Positions 1-6,324 of a stretch of DNA of 8,365 bases are shown here, one piece after another. Origin of the DNA: Syntrophaceae bacterium UBA2192 (GTDB lineage Bacteria; Desulfobacterota; Syntrophia; Syntrophales; UBA2192); the NCBI GenBank assembly GCA_002327315.1, contig DCVI01000216.1, forward strand, positions 1 to 8,365. The letters are read 5' to 3'. The notes beneath the pieces were generated by a model that was not told the origin of the DNA, ran no database searches, and saw nothing but the letters and a program-made list of their open reading frames with translations. The number at the start of each line of letters is the position of its first letter. Position 1 is the stretch's first letter. The position numbers and the translations under genes were made by a program.

Positions 1-20
1 CTCTCCCGCCAGGGGAGAGG
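1..20. repeat. Hairpin repeat copy A, cut by the window edge
   Basis: The window opens inside a CTCTCCC / GGGAGAG inverted repeat (arms 1-7 and 13-19). The same motif in the opposite orientation lies at 6253-6275, with one difference in the loop region, and another appears to start at 8352. This is a dispersed short palindromic element of the kind common in proteobacterial intergenic DNA; no function can be read from it. Confidence 0.6.
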
Positions 21-40
21 AAGATCAAGGTATATGGCAT

Positions 41-77
41 TCATAGGGGGGATGGAAGGGGGATTTTCTTTTTTTGG
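41..77. repeat. Degenerate copy of the AGGAGGGATGGAGGGGGATTTT repeat
   Basis: The segment TCATAGGGGGGATGGAAGGG and the GGATTTTC after it align with 6706-6734 with only a few differences. It is followed by a T7 and then a G8 homopolymer run (about 71-83). I see no gene in 1-120. No convincing terminator for the acyltransferase gene, which ends at 121, is visible here. Confidence 0.5.
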
Positions 78-120
78 GGGGGGCTTACGGCGTATCGGGA
101 GAGCTGTTCGTCCTGAATCT

Positions 121-1080
121 TTATCCTGAAGCCTGATGCCCGGAGCCTGAATCCGGCGGCTCCTGCCGCTTGTGCCTCTCGTCGAGCAGGTCGTTAATAC
201 TGTCCATCACAACCCGGGTGACGCCTTCGAACTGGGCCCGGTATTTCTGCTGGGATTCGCGTGAGAAGAGCTTGAAGGGCTCCGTGATGCGGAACTCCTT
301 GAGCTTGTCGTCCACGGTGAGCGGCTCTCCGATCCTGTAGGTGATGGCGCCCGTTTTTGCAAAGGGCGAATGGCCCGTGTAGACCGTGTCGGAGTTGTTG
401 CAGCCCAAAGGAATGATCTTCTTTCCCGAGTAGAGGGCGATCTGGGCGATCCCGATTCTCCCCTCACCCAGCCTGATCGACCGGGTTCCCTCGGGGAAGA
501 TGAGGAGGCTCAGGCCCCACTCCTTGAGGGCCCTTGTGCTCAGTTCGGCCACTTTCTCCATCAGGGTCTGATGATATTCCCTGAGATGCTCGATGTAGCT
601 TTCCTTGAAGAGGGTTGTCGTCTCGTCCTTGAGTTTCGCCAGTGAGGCGGCTTCATCAATCTTCCCGTCGATCCAGTCCTTGATGATGCGGTACTCTTCC
701 TTCCCGATCTTCCTGCCGAAGCTTTGCTTGTAGTACTCCTCCACCAGGTACCCCATGGAGGGCACGGGGATGACGTTGCACGAATCGAGGAACTTCCCGA
801 CGGCCTTGTTGCGGTAGTATTTGCCCTTGGCCCACACCGTCGTGAAGGGGTAGTGCATACGCCAGAGCTCGTACTGGAAGGGCCAGTAATTGTAGCGGTC
901 CGTGTGATTCATGGCGTAGATGACCGTCTCGTCGCGCGGGATCCTCTCCAAGTGTTCCAGACGGATGTCCACGTTCCGGAAGAGATGGTAATTCGGCGAC
1001 AGAACGAACTGGGCCATGATTCTCTGCCCGAGAGGGTTCGCTGAGAGAAAGATACGGTTGAGATGCTCCAGATCGATCAT
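121..1080 (-). CDS. PlsC-type 1-acylglycerol-3-phosphate acyltransferase family protein
   Basis: A 319-aa protein of the PlsC/LPLAT family, which transfers acyl groups to lysophospholipids or related acceptors at the cytoplasmic membrane. Motif I is NHTDRYN at residues 58-64, and motif III is FPEGTRS at 195-201. A motif-IV-like IIPLG lies at 222-226, and AKGKYYRN plus NVIPVPS at 84-108 resembles motif II. The motif I to III spacing is about 136 residues, against roughly 70 in compact PlsC enzymes, so there is an inserted, mostly charged helical stretch at about 110-185. The family HX4D dyad reads HX4N here (H59, N64), with D61 nearby. No strong transmembrane helix is evident, so it is probably membrane-associated. 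The ATG is preceded by AAGGGGA with 8-nt spacing. The last residues and stop codon are encoded by a heptamer repeat tract. The family call is firm; the substrate is unknown. Confidence 0.85.
   Translation of the reverse strand: MIDLEHLNRIFLSANPLGQRIMAQFVLSPNYHLFRNVDIRLEHLERIPRDETVIYAMNHTDRYNYWPFQYELWRMHYPFTTVWAKGKYYRNKAVGKFLDSCNVIPVPSMGYLVEEYYKQSFGRKIGKEEYRIIKDWIDGKIDEAASLAKLKDETTTLFKESYIEHLREYHQTLMEKVAELSTRALKEWGLSLLIFPEGTRSIRLGEGRIGIAQIALYSGKKIIPLGCNNSDTVYTGHSPFAKTGAITYRIGEPLTVDDKLKEFRITEPFKLFSRESQQKYRAQFEGVTRVVMDSINDLLDERHKRQEPPDSGSGHQASG
125..152. repeat. Heptamer tandem repeat, four units, inside the 3' end of the acyltransferase gene
   Basis: The plus strand reads CCTGAAG, CCTGATG, CCCGGAG, CCTGAAT in direct 7-nt succession. 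The 16 bases at 125-140 recur exactly, inverted, at 3220-3235. The tract lies in coding sequence and supplies the Ser/Gly-rich C-terminal end of the acyltransferase; the TAA stop (121-123) follows immediately. Confidence 0.75.
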
Positions 1081-1116
1081 GACGATATCCCCTTGCTCTG
1101 CTGAGGAAACGGGGCT

Positions 1117-1144
1117 TTTTTATCACAAGGATCGCTTTTCGCAA
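1117..1144 (-). promoter_or_regulatory. Possible sigma-70 promoter for the acyltransferase gene
   Basis: On the minus strand TTGCGA (1144-1139) is followed after 16 nt by TAAAAA (1122-1117). A TGA just upstream of the -10 fits an extended -10. Each box matches consensus at 4 of 6 bases. It lies about 37 nt upstream of the ATG. This is a weak call from pattern alone. Confidence 0.3.
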
Positions 1145-1169
1145 GGAATTTTTCGGGCGCAGCCGCCGC

Positions 1170-1198
1170 TTTACAGTCGGCCGAACCTGTGATTAACT
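1170..1198 (+). promoter_or_regulatory. Possible sigma-70 promoter for the methyltransferase gene
   Basis: TTTACA (1170-1175, 5 of 6 to the -35 consensus) is separated by 17 nt from TTAACT (1193-1198, 3 of 6 to the -10). It would give a short leader of about 25-30 nt before the GTG at 1232. The 151-nt divergent spacer shows no better alternative. Confidence 0.25.
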
Positions 1199-1216
1199 GC
1201 GGCCATTGTTTTGGCC

Positions 1217-1224
1217 AGGGAGGA
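1217..1224 (+). promoter_or_regulatory. Ribosome binding site that fixes a GTG start
   Basis: AGGGAGGA ends 7 nt before the GTG at 1232. The longer reading frame opens with a TTG at 1211, but that codon lies upstream of this strong Shine-Dalgarno sequence and has none of its own, so GTG at 1232 is the better start. Confidence 0.75.
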
Positions 1225-1231
1225 ATACCCG

Positions 1232-2404
1232 GTGTCGCTGTGGAATGAAAAACGAAGAATTCTCATCTCCTGTGCCCGCGGGACCCCAGGCATCCTCGCA
1301 GGGGAAATCCAGGCGCAACGCTGCCCGGTCCGCTTAAGCCTGGAAACGGCCGTCGAGACGGAGGGGACCCTGGCGGACACCCTGCGCCTCAATCTCTCCC
1401 TGCGCACGGCCCAGCGGATCCTCTATCTTTTCGACGCCTTCCCGGCCGGGCAGGCCCAGGATCTCTACCGGCGAGTCGTGACGCTGCCCTGGGAAAAGGT
1501 CATCGCCGCCGACGGGTATCTTTCCGTCACCTCGAGTGTGGACACCTCCGCCATCAATGACTCCCGGTTTGCAAACGTGAAGACGAAGGATGCCATCGTG
1601 GACCGCATCCGTGAAAAGCAGGGCCGCCGGCCCGACTCGGGCCCGGGGCGTCACGGGGCCGTGGTTCACCTGCACTGGGAGCAGGACCGATGCGAGGTCT
1701 GGCTCGACACCTCGGGCGAGCCCCTGTCGCGCAGGGGGTACCGGAAGATCCCGCTCGAGGCCCCCATGCAGGAGACGCTGGCTGCCGCCGTCGTCCTGGC
1801 CACGGGCTGGGACGGAAAGGCCCCCCTGGTCAACCCCATGTGCGGAAGCGGCACGATTGCCATCGAAGGGGCCCTCATTGCCCTCAAGCGGGCGCCGGGG
1901 ATCCTGAGGCAGAATTTCGGCTTCATGCACATCCTGGGATTTGATCGGTCCGCCTTCGAAAAACAGCGGGAAGCGCTGAATAAAGCGGCACTCCCAAAGA
2001 CTGCCGGGCGCATCATCGCCACCGACATCCGGCGCGAGGCCGTTGCGGCCGCGCAGCAAAATGCCCGGACGGCGGGGGTGGAGCATCTCATCGAGTTTCA
2101 GGCCTGTGATTTCCGCGAGACGGCCGTTCCGGATGGCGAGGGGGTCGTGATCCTCAACCCCGAATACGGCGAGCGAATGGGGAATGTCGGGGCGCTAGAA
2201 GAAATCTATAAGCAAATCGGCGATTTCTTCAAAGCCCGGTGCATGGGCTACCGGGGTTACATCTTCACGGGAAACCTCGATCTGGCCAAAAAGGTCGGGT
2301 TGCGGACCAAGCGCAGGATCCCCTTCTACAACGGGCCCATCGAGTGTCGCCTGCTGGAGTACGAGCTCTACAGGGGAAGCCGCAAGGCTGGCACTGAAGG
2401 GTGA
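1232..2404 (+). CDS. THUMP-domain class I SAM-dependent rRNA methyltransferase (RlmL/YpsC-like, guanine-N2)
   Basis: A 390-aa cytoplasmic enzyme. By family it would methylate the exocyclic N2 of a 23S rRNA guanosine (m2G2445 in E. coli, made by RlmL). An N-terminal ferredoxin-like plus THUMP region covers about residues 1-155. The linker GEPLSRRGYRK near 162-173 is typical of this family just before the Rossmann methyltransferase domain. The SAM-binding motif is NPMCGSGT at 201-208, an acidic TDIRREAV near 264-271 fits the ribose-binding strand, and the catalytic motif IV is NPEYGER at 309-315. The C-terminal NGPIECRLLEYELY is characteristic of RlmL/YpsC homologues. The length fits stand-alone YpsC-like proteins rather than the fused RlmKL. 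Motif IV has Glu where NPPY usually has its second Pro. GTG start, supported by AGGGAGGA. It may be co-transcribed with the gene starting 102 nt downstream. Confidence 0.88.
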   Translation: MSLWNEKRRILISCARGTPGILAGEIQAQRCPVRLSLETAVETEGTLADTLRLNLSLRTAQRILYLFDAFPAGQAQDLYRRVVTLPWEKVIAADGYLSVTSSVDTSAINDSRFANVKTKDAIVDRIREKQGRRPDSGPGRHGAVVHLHWEQDRCEVWLDTSGEPLSRRGYRKIPLEAPMQETLAAAVVLATGWDGKAPLVNPMCGSGTIAIEGALIALKRAPGILRQNFGFMHILGFDRSAFEKQREALNKAALPKTAGRIIATDIRREAVAAAQQNARTAGVEHLIEFQACDFRETAVPDGEGVVILNPEYGERMGNVGALEEIYKQIGDFFKARCMGYRGYIFTGNLDLAKKVGLRTKRRIPFYNGPIECRLLEYELYRGSRKAGTEG

Positions 2405-2493
2405 CGTTTTCCGGTCTGGATTTTGCACGCCTCACAGGCAGGGTCAACGGATCCGCCAATGGGGCGTTTTTACACAGCAAGAGGTGCGGATTT

Positions 2494-2502
2494 TAAGGAG
2501 GT
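2494..2502 (+). promoter_or_regulatory. Strong ribosome binding site fixing the ATG at 2507
   Basis: TAAGGAGGT is a perfect match to the anti-Shine-Dalgarno region, with 4-5 nt before the ATG. The frame is open upstream to 2423, but this site together with the signal peptide that begins at 2507 shows that ATG to be the real start. Confidence 0.85.
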
Positions 2503-2506
2503 AACC

Positions 2507-3196
2507 ATGAAAAAGATTATCATCCTGTTCATTGCCCTGATGTTTCTCGTGCCGGCGGCACCCGCTTCGGCCCAGAACGTAAGCACGGGCATTTCCATCT
2601 CCAACGGCGAGCTGCGGAGTTTTTATCTTGCCATCGGCGACTACTACCGGGTGCCCGAGTCCCGGGTTGTATACGTGAAGGATCATTACCGCTTCCCCGA
2701 CGAGGAGCTTCCCGTGGTGTTCTTCCTGGCATCCAGGGCCCACGTGGACCCGCAAGTCATTATTGACCTTCGTCTTCGCCAGCGGATGAGCTGGCTTAAC
2801 ATCACCTTCCACTACGGGCTGACCCCCGAGATCTACTACGTCCCCGTGAAGCGAGTGGGTCCCCCCTACGGCAACGCCTATGGCCATTACAAGAAGCACG
2901 GGAAGGACTACAAGAAGGTCAAGCTCGCGGACGCCGACGTGGTCAATCTCGTCAACCTGCGTTTCATGTCCGAGTATCACGGCGTGGCCGCCGAGGTGAT
3001 CATGGACGAGAGAGGGAGAGGCGAGAGATTCGTCGCCATCAACGAGCACCATCACAAGGAAAAAGGAAAGCAGCGCGATCAAGGTGACGACAGAGGGAAG
3101 GGAAAAGACAAAAACGACAAGTGGGACAAGAAAGACAAGAAGGATAAGGACGACAAGAACAAAGGCAAAGGGCACGGCAAGGGGAAGGACGACTAG
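2507..3196 (+). CDS. Secreted protein of unknown function with internal duplication and Lys/Asp/Gly-rich tail
   Basis: A 229-aa protein that I cannot assign to a named family. A clear Sec signal peptide occupies residues 1-22 (MKK, hydrophobic core, then ASA at 20-22), with likely cleavage before Q23, so it should be exported. Residues 24-182 form the folded part. Two segments, about 73-102 and 153-181, share the pattern F-(L/M)-x5-V-x3-V-I-(I/M)-D-x-R-x-R followed by an aromatic and a hydrophobic, consistent with an internal duplication 80 residues apart. A Tyr-rich link, with NAYGHYKKHGKDYKK near 123-137, joins them. From about 183 the protein is low-complexity Lys/Asp/Gly/His, probably disordered, and could bind polyanions, metal or wall material (inference only). 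There is no lipobox. The TAG stop overlaps a perfect 7-bp hairpin (3196-3211). Confidence 0.8.
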   Translation: MKKIIILFIALMFLVPAAPASAQNVSTGISISNGELRSFYLAIGDYYRVPESRVVYVKDHYRFPDEELPVVFFLASRAHVDPQVIIDLRLRQRMSWLNITFHYGLTPEIYYVPVKRVGPPYGNAYGHYKKHGKDYKKVKLADADVVNLVNLRFMSEYHGVAAEVIMDERGRGERFVAINEHHHKEKGKQRDQGDDRGKGKDKNDKWDKKDKKDKDDKNKGKGHGKGKDD

Positions 3197-3211
3197 CGGC
3201 CTGTAGGCCGC
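3196..3211. repeat. Short perfect hairpin at the stop codon
   Basis: GCGGCCT (3196-3202) and AGGCCGC (3205-3211) form a 7-bp stem starting at the last base of the TAG stop, and it abuts the heptamer tract. It could protect the 3' end of the transcript or belong to the repeat; it has no U-tract. Confidence 0.5.
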
Positions 3212-3238
3212 AGGCGCCAGGCATCAGGCTTCAGGCGT
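3211..3238. repeat. Heptamer tandem repeat, four units
   Basis: CAGGCGC, CAGGCAT, CAGGCTT, CAGGCGT follow one another without gaps. Bases 3220-3235 are the exact reverse complement of 125-140. The tract lies in the non-coding spacer between two convergent genes. Confidence 0.75.
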
Positions 3239-3287
3239 CGGGATCAAAGGATAGGATCAAAGATCCAGAAACAGAAGACCAGGCATA

Positions 3288-3327
3288 TAACGGAAGGGGC
3301 GCTGCCGGTGCAGCGCCCCTTCCGTTA
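3288..3327. terminator. Perfect 18-bp hairpin between convergent genes, probable bidirectional terminator
   Basis: Arms 3288-3305 and 3310-3327 are exactly complementary, with a CGGT loop at 3306-3309; the arm reads TAACGGAAGGGGCGCTGC. It sits between the secreted-protein gene (ends 3196) and the UPF0182 gene (ends 3366), where a two-way transcription stop is expected. Neither side has a real U-tract, so it is not a textbook intrinsic terminator and may act with Rho or as a 3'-end stabiliser. Confidence 0.6.
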
Positions 3328-3332
3328 CTTCA

Positions 3333-3358
3333 TGGATTCCTGCCTCCGCAGGAATGAC
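3333..3358. repeat. Half copy of the ATGGATTCC...GGAATGAC hairpin repeat
   Basis: ATTCCTGC (3336-3343) pairs with GCAGGAAT (3348-3355). The unit ATGGATTCCTGC...GCAGGAATGAC matches the right half of the two-hairpin element at 6751-6812, with compensating changes in the stem (TGC/GCA here, CGC/GCG there). Confidence 0.65.
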
Positions 3359-3365
3359 CCTATGC

Positions 3366-6107
3366 TTATTTTCTGCGTTCGACGGACCGCAGGGACTCGT
3401 CGAGCTTCCTCATCTCCTCGCCGTAGGCGGCCCAGTTGCCCTGTTTCATGTACTCCTGGGCCCTCCGGTAGTGGCCGAGGGCCTCCAGGGCCAGTTCCCG
3501 GTCCGCTTTCTCCCGTGCGGCCGGTGTCGTTGCCGCCGATCCCGCAGGCCTTGCCCCCCGGTCGCGGATGAGCTCGCCGCCGAAGACACGCTGCAGCGAT
3601 TGCTCGAATGTCTCCTCCATGGCGATTGTGTTGCCGAAGGCCACGATGACCCGCTTGAGTTCCGGCAGCTGCCCCTTCTCGGCCGAGAGGTAGAGGGGCT
3701 GGACGTAGAGGATCGACTTCTCGATGGGAATGGCCAGCAGGCTTCCCCGGATGGCCTGGGAGCCCCTCTGGTTCCAGAGCGAGAGCTGCTTGGAGATCTC
3801 GGCGTCCTGGTCGATCCGAGCGTCGATCTGCCGGGGCCCGTAGACCAGCTTCTGCTTCGGGAACTGGTAGGATATCAGCTTGCCGTAGTTCGGCATGTCA
3901 CAGCGGACGGCCATCCAGGCGGCCATGTTGTCCTTGCGGCTCGGCGTAAAGGGGACGAGCATGATGAACTCCTCCTTCTTCTCGCCGGGGAGCTTCATGA
4001 TCGTGTAGTAGGGGTCCATCTCCTGCTCGCCGCTGCGCGTCGCCTTCCCGGGGATGGACCAGAGGTCCTCCTTGTTGTAGAAGACCTGGGCGTCCTGCAT
4101 GTGGTAGGCCCGGTACATGTGGGCCTGCATGCCCAGCATCCCGCCGGGGTATCGGATGTGCTTCTGCAGGGGCTCGGGCATCTCGCCCAGGGGCTTGAAG
4201 ACCCCCGGGAAGATCTTCGCATAGGTCTGGATGATGGGGTCCGTGGCGTCGCTCACGTAGAGCTGCACCGTGCCGTCGTAGGCATCGACGATGGCCTTGA
4301 AGGAGTTGCGAACGTAGTTGCCCACCCCCTTCATGGGCTCCGAGTAGGGGAATCGATCCGTCATGGTGTAGCCGTCAACGAACCACAGCAGCCGTCCCTC
4401 GGGGGAGATCACGAGATAGGGGTCCGCCTCGAGGCGGGCGAAGGGGGCGATCCTGGCGACGCGCTCCCGGACCTGCCGGTGGTACATAATGCGGCTCTCG
4501 TTGGTGATCTCGTTGGCCAGGAGCATGGTCGCGGAGCCGAACCGGGCGGCAAAGAGCAGCTTCCGGAAGAAGGTCAGGGGCACGCCGCCTTTTCCTTCGT
4601 ACTGGGAATAAACGTTTTTGTCGCCCACGGGATAGTCGAACTCGGGGGCCTTCGTGCGCACGAAGACATAGTCGTTCGAGGTCTCCCCGTAGTAGATTTC
4701 CGGCCGGGTTACTTTCAGGTTCGCCGACGACACCGGGGGGATGTCCTTGATGAAAAACTCGGGGAGCCCCTCGGGGGTGACGCGGTTGACGGGGCCGACG
4801 ACGATTCCGTAGCCGTGGGTGTAGGTGAGGTGCTCGTTCACCCAGGTTTTGGACGGCAGCGAGGGGTAGTGCATCTCGCGGGGCGATATCATCACCTGGC
4901 GGTACTCGCCGTTGACCATGTAGCGGTCGTTGTCCACGTCGATGAACTTGTAGTAGGTCCGGATCTCCTGGAGCTGCCCGTAGGTCTGCAGCAGCGGCGC
5001 GTCGTTCCAGAGGCGCACGTTTTTGATCGTGAGGTCGTTGCGCCGCAGGTCTTCGCGGGTCAGGTTCTCCTCGGCGGGGAAGTCCCGCTCCTCGATGTTG
5101 TCGAGCTGGTAGGCCATGCGGGTGTACTTGATGTTCCACTCGACATAGGGCCGCTCGAGGACGATCTCGTTGGGGATGACCTGGAATTTCTGGACGATAG
5201 ACGGATAGATTCCGCGCCCGAGAAGGATGAGAACCGCAAAGGTCCCGACGGCCACAATGGGGATCAGTATTTTCCCGATGAAGGCGTAGGCGACGATCGC
5301 CGCCCCGCAGAGGAAGGATACGATCATGAGGGCCTTGAGGACCCAGAGTTGGGTCGTCACGTCCGTGTAGCCGGGGCCGAAGACGACGCCGCGCTTGGTG
5401 AAGAGGATCTCGTTGAGCGACAGCCACGATCCGAAGACGCCCCAGAAGAAAAAGAGGGATGCCAGGATCAGCAGGTGCCGCTTTGCCGCCGGGGCGAGGC
5501 TGAAGAACTGCGGCGGCCGGATGATCACGGCCTTGCGGATGACGTAGACGACGGCCGTGGCGATGAGGGTGAAGAGGTTCAGGCTCACGAACCAGCCGAA
5601 GATGTGGTTGAGAAGGGGCAGCTGGAAGACGTAAAAGCCGATGTCTTTCCCGAAGAGGGGATCGTTCGCTCCGAAGGGAACGCCGTTGAAGTACAGCAGC
5701 AGGTTCTCCCATTGGCTGGCCCCCGCCAGCGCGGCAAACAATCCGAGGAGGAGAGAGACCGCCAGGATCAAAATCTGAAAAGGCAATTTCCCCAGGGCCT
5801 GGGGGTTCATGTCGATGGTGTCGCTTCCCTCGTGCACCTGGAATTGCGGGGTCAGGCGGTTTGCAAGAAAGAGGTTCAGGAAGAAGAAGAGGAAGTACGG
5901 AATGCCGAAGAAGGCGGCCGCCTTCATCTGCGCGAACAGGCTGACGGTGAAGACACTCTCGTAGCCCACTTCCTGGAACCAGAGCCAGTCCGAGAAAAGG
6001 CCGGTTGTTCGCCAGAAGCCGAAGAACAGGACGGCCAGGACGATGATCGCCAGGAGGCCCTTGGGATTTTTAACCGTCGGAGGACGAAATGTGCGGATGT
6101 CGACCAT
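3366..6107 (-). CDS. UPF0182 family multi-pass membrane protein
   Basis: A 913-aa protein of the UPF0182 (COG1615) family, of full family length. Its biochemical role is not established. Seven hydrophobic segments fall at about residues 17-32, 57-81, 110-131, 168-190, 209-229, 258-276 and 278-297, followed by a large soluble part of about 600 residues that should lie outside the cytoplasm. Family hallmarks are visible: GVPFGANDPLFGKDIGFYVF at 142-161, then YPSIVQKFQVIPNE and ERPYVEWNIKYTR at 301-330 after the last helix. A Pro/Ala-rich linker (about 848-864) leads to a C-terminal helical segment containing ALEALGHYRRAQEY and GNWAAYGEEM. The ATG at 6107 has AAAAGGGG 10 nt upstream and lies about 48 nt below the predicted transcription start. 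The open frame continues further upstream only through promoter and repeat DNA. It converges with the secreted-protein gene and diverges from the 86-aa gene. Confidence 0.9.
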   Translation of the reverse strand: MVDIRTFRPPTVKNPKGLLAIIVLAVLFFGFWRTTGLFSDWLWFQEVGYESVFTVSLFAQMKAAAFFGIPYFLFFFLNLFLANRLTPQFQVHEGSDTIDMNPQALGKLPFQILILAVSLLLGLFAALAGASQWENLLLYFNGVPFGANDPLFGKDIGFYVFQLPLLNHIFGWFVSLNLFTLIATAVVYVIRKAVIIRPPQFFSLAPAAKRHLLILASLFFFWGVFGSWLSLNEILFTKRGVVFGPGYTDVTTQLWVLKALMIVSFLCGAAIVAYAFIGKILIPIVAVGTFAVLILLGRGIYPSIVQKFQVIPNEIVLERPYVEWNIKYTRMAYQLDNIEERDFPAEENLTREDLRRNDLTIKNVRLWNDAPLLQTYGQLQEIRTYYKFIDVDNDRYMVNGEYRQVMISPREMHYPSLPSKTWVNEHLTYTHGYGIVVGPVNRVTPEGLPEFFIKDIPPVSSANLKVTRPEIYYGETSNDYVFVRTKAPEFDYPVGDKNVYSQYEGKGGVPLTFFRKLLFAARFGSATMLLANEITNESRIMYHRQVRERVARIAPFARLEADPYLVISPEGRLLWFVDGYTMTDRFPYSEPMKGVGNYVRNSFKAIVDAYDGTVQLYVSDATDPIIQTYAKIFPGVFKPLGEMPEPLQKHIRYPGGMLGMQAHMYRAYHMQDAQVFYNKEDLWSIPGKATRSGEQEMDPYYTIMKLPGEKKEEFIMLVPFTPSRKDNMAAWMAVRCDMPNYGKLISYQFPKQKLVYGPRQIDARIDQDAEISKQLSLWNQRGSQAIRGSLLAIPIEKSILYVQPLYLSAEKGQLPELKRVIVAFGNTIAMEETFEQSLQRVFGGELIRDRGARPAGSAATTPAAREKADRELALEALGHYRRAQEYMKQGNWAAYGEEMRKLDESLRSVERRK

Positions 6108-6161
6108 GCTATTGCAACCCCTTTTCGTGTACTTTCCGGCTCTTGCGGGCAGGTACCGAGC

Positions 6162-6190
6162 ACTATAGGGGATCGTCCCCGGGCTGTCAA
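6162..6190 (-). promoter_or_regulatory. Near-consensus sigma-70 promoter for the UPF0182 gene
   Basis: On the minus strand TTGACA (6190-6185, 6 of 6) is followed by exactly 17 nt and then TATAGT (6167-6162, 5 of 6). Transcription would start near 6155, giving a leader of about 48 nt. The 17-nt spacer contains the palindrome GGGGATCGTCCCC (6168-6180), a possible operator. This is the best promoter in the window. Confidence 0.75.
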
Positions 6191-6207
6191 GGCGCGGTGC
6201 CCTTGAC
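6186..6207. promoter_or_regulatory. Inverted repeat joining two back-to-back -35-like boxes
   Basis: GTCAAGG (6186-6192) and CCTTGAC (6201-6207) are exact reverse complements separated by 8 nt. One arm holds the minus-strand TTGACA; the other holds a plus-strand TTGACG (6203-6208). Either the two divergent -35 boxes create the symmetry or it is a regulator binding site. A plus-strand TATAAT at 6216-6221 is too close (7 nt) to pair with TTGACG, so a promoter for the rightward 86-aa gene is uncertain. Confidence 0.4.
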
Positions 6208-6224
6208 GGGGAGTGTATAATGCG

Positions 6225-6234
6225 GGTAATTACC
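6225..6234. promoter_or_regulatory. GGTAATTACC palindrome near the rightward start region
   Basis: A perfect 10-bp palindrome just downstream of the plus-strand TATAAT (6216-6221). It could be an operator half or chance; nothing else in the window repeats it. Confidence 0.2.
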
Positions 6235-6252
6235 AACCGGAGATTCCTCTTT

Positions 6253-6275
6253 CCCTCTCCCCTCGCGGGAGAGGG
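6253..6275. repeat. Hairpin repeat copy B (CCCTCTCCC...GGGAGAGGG)
   Basis: A 9-bp perfect stem (6253-6261 with 6267-6275) around CTCGC, followed by TTGGGGTGAGGGGGA and then a perfect 12-bp palindrome GACTTCGAAGTC (6289-6300). It lies in the leader of the 86-aa gene. It is the same family as the window's first 20 bases, in the opposite orientation. Confidence 0.65.
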
Positions 6276-6324
6276 TTGGGGTGAGGGGGACTTCGAAGTC
6301 CGGCAAAGGGGGGGACAACTCAAT

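Noticed and set aside
2440..2475. Possible intrinsic terminator after the methyltransferase gene (CGCC...GGCG then TTTTT)
   Set aside because: The stem is only 4 bp with a 5-nt loop, too weak to claim.
3120..3190. Calcium-binding repeats in the Asp/Lys-rich tail of the secreted protein
   Set aside because: No DxDxDG or RTX nonapeptide spacing is present; the tail is simple alternating charge.
3354..6206. A 950-codon open frame on the plus strand across the UPF0182 gene
   Set aside because: Its product is a low-complexity mix of Asp, Glu, Gly, Val, Leu and Arg typical of an antisense reading of GC-rich codons. It has no domain and lies fully opposite a well supported family member.
6203..6221. 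Plus-strand promoter made of TTGACG and TATAAT
   Set aside because: The boxes are only 7 nt apart, so they cannot serve together. TATAAT has no -35 at 15-19 nt, and TTGACG has only a poor -10 at the right distance.
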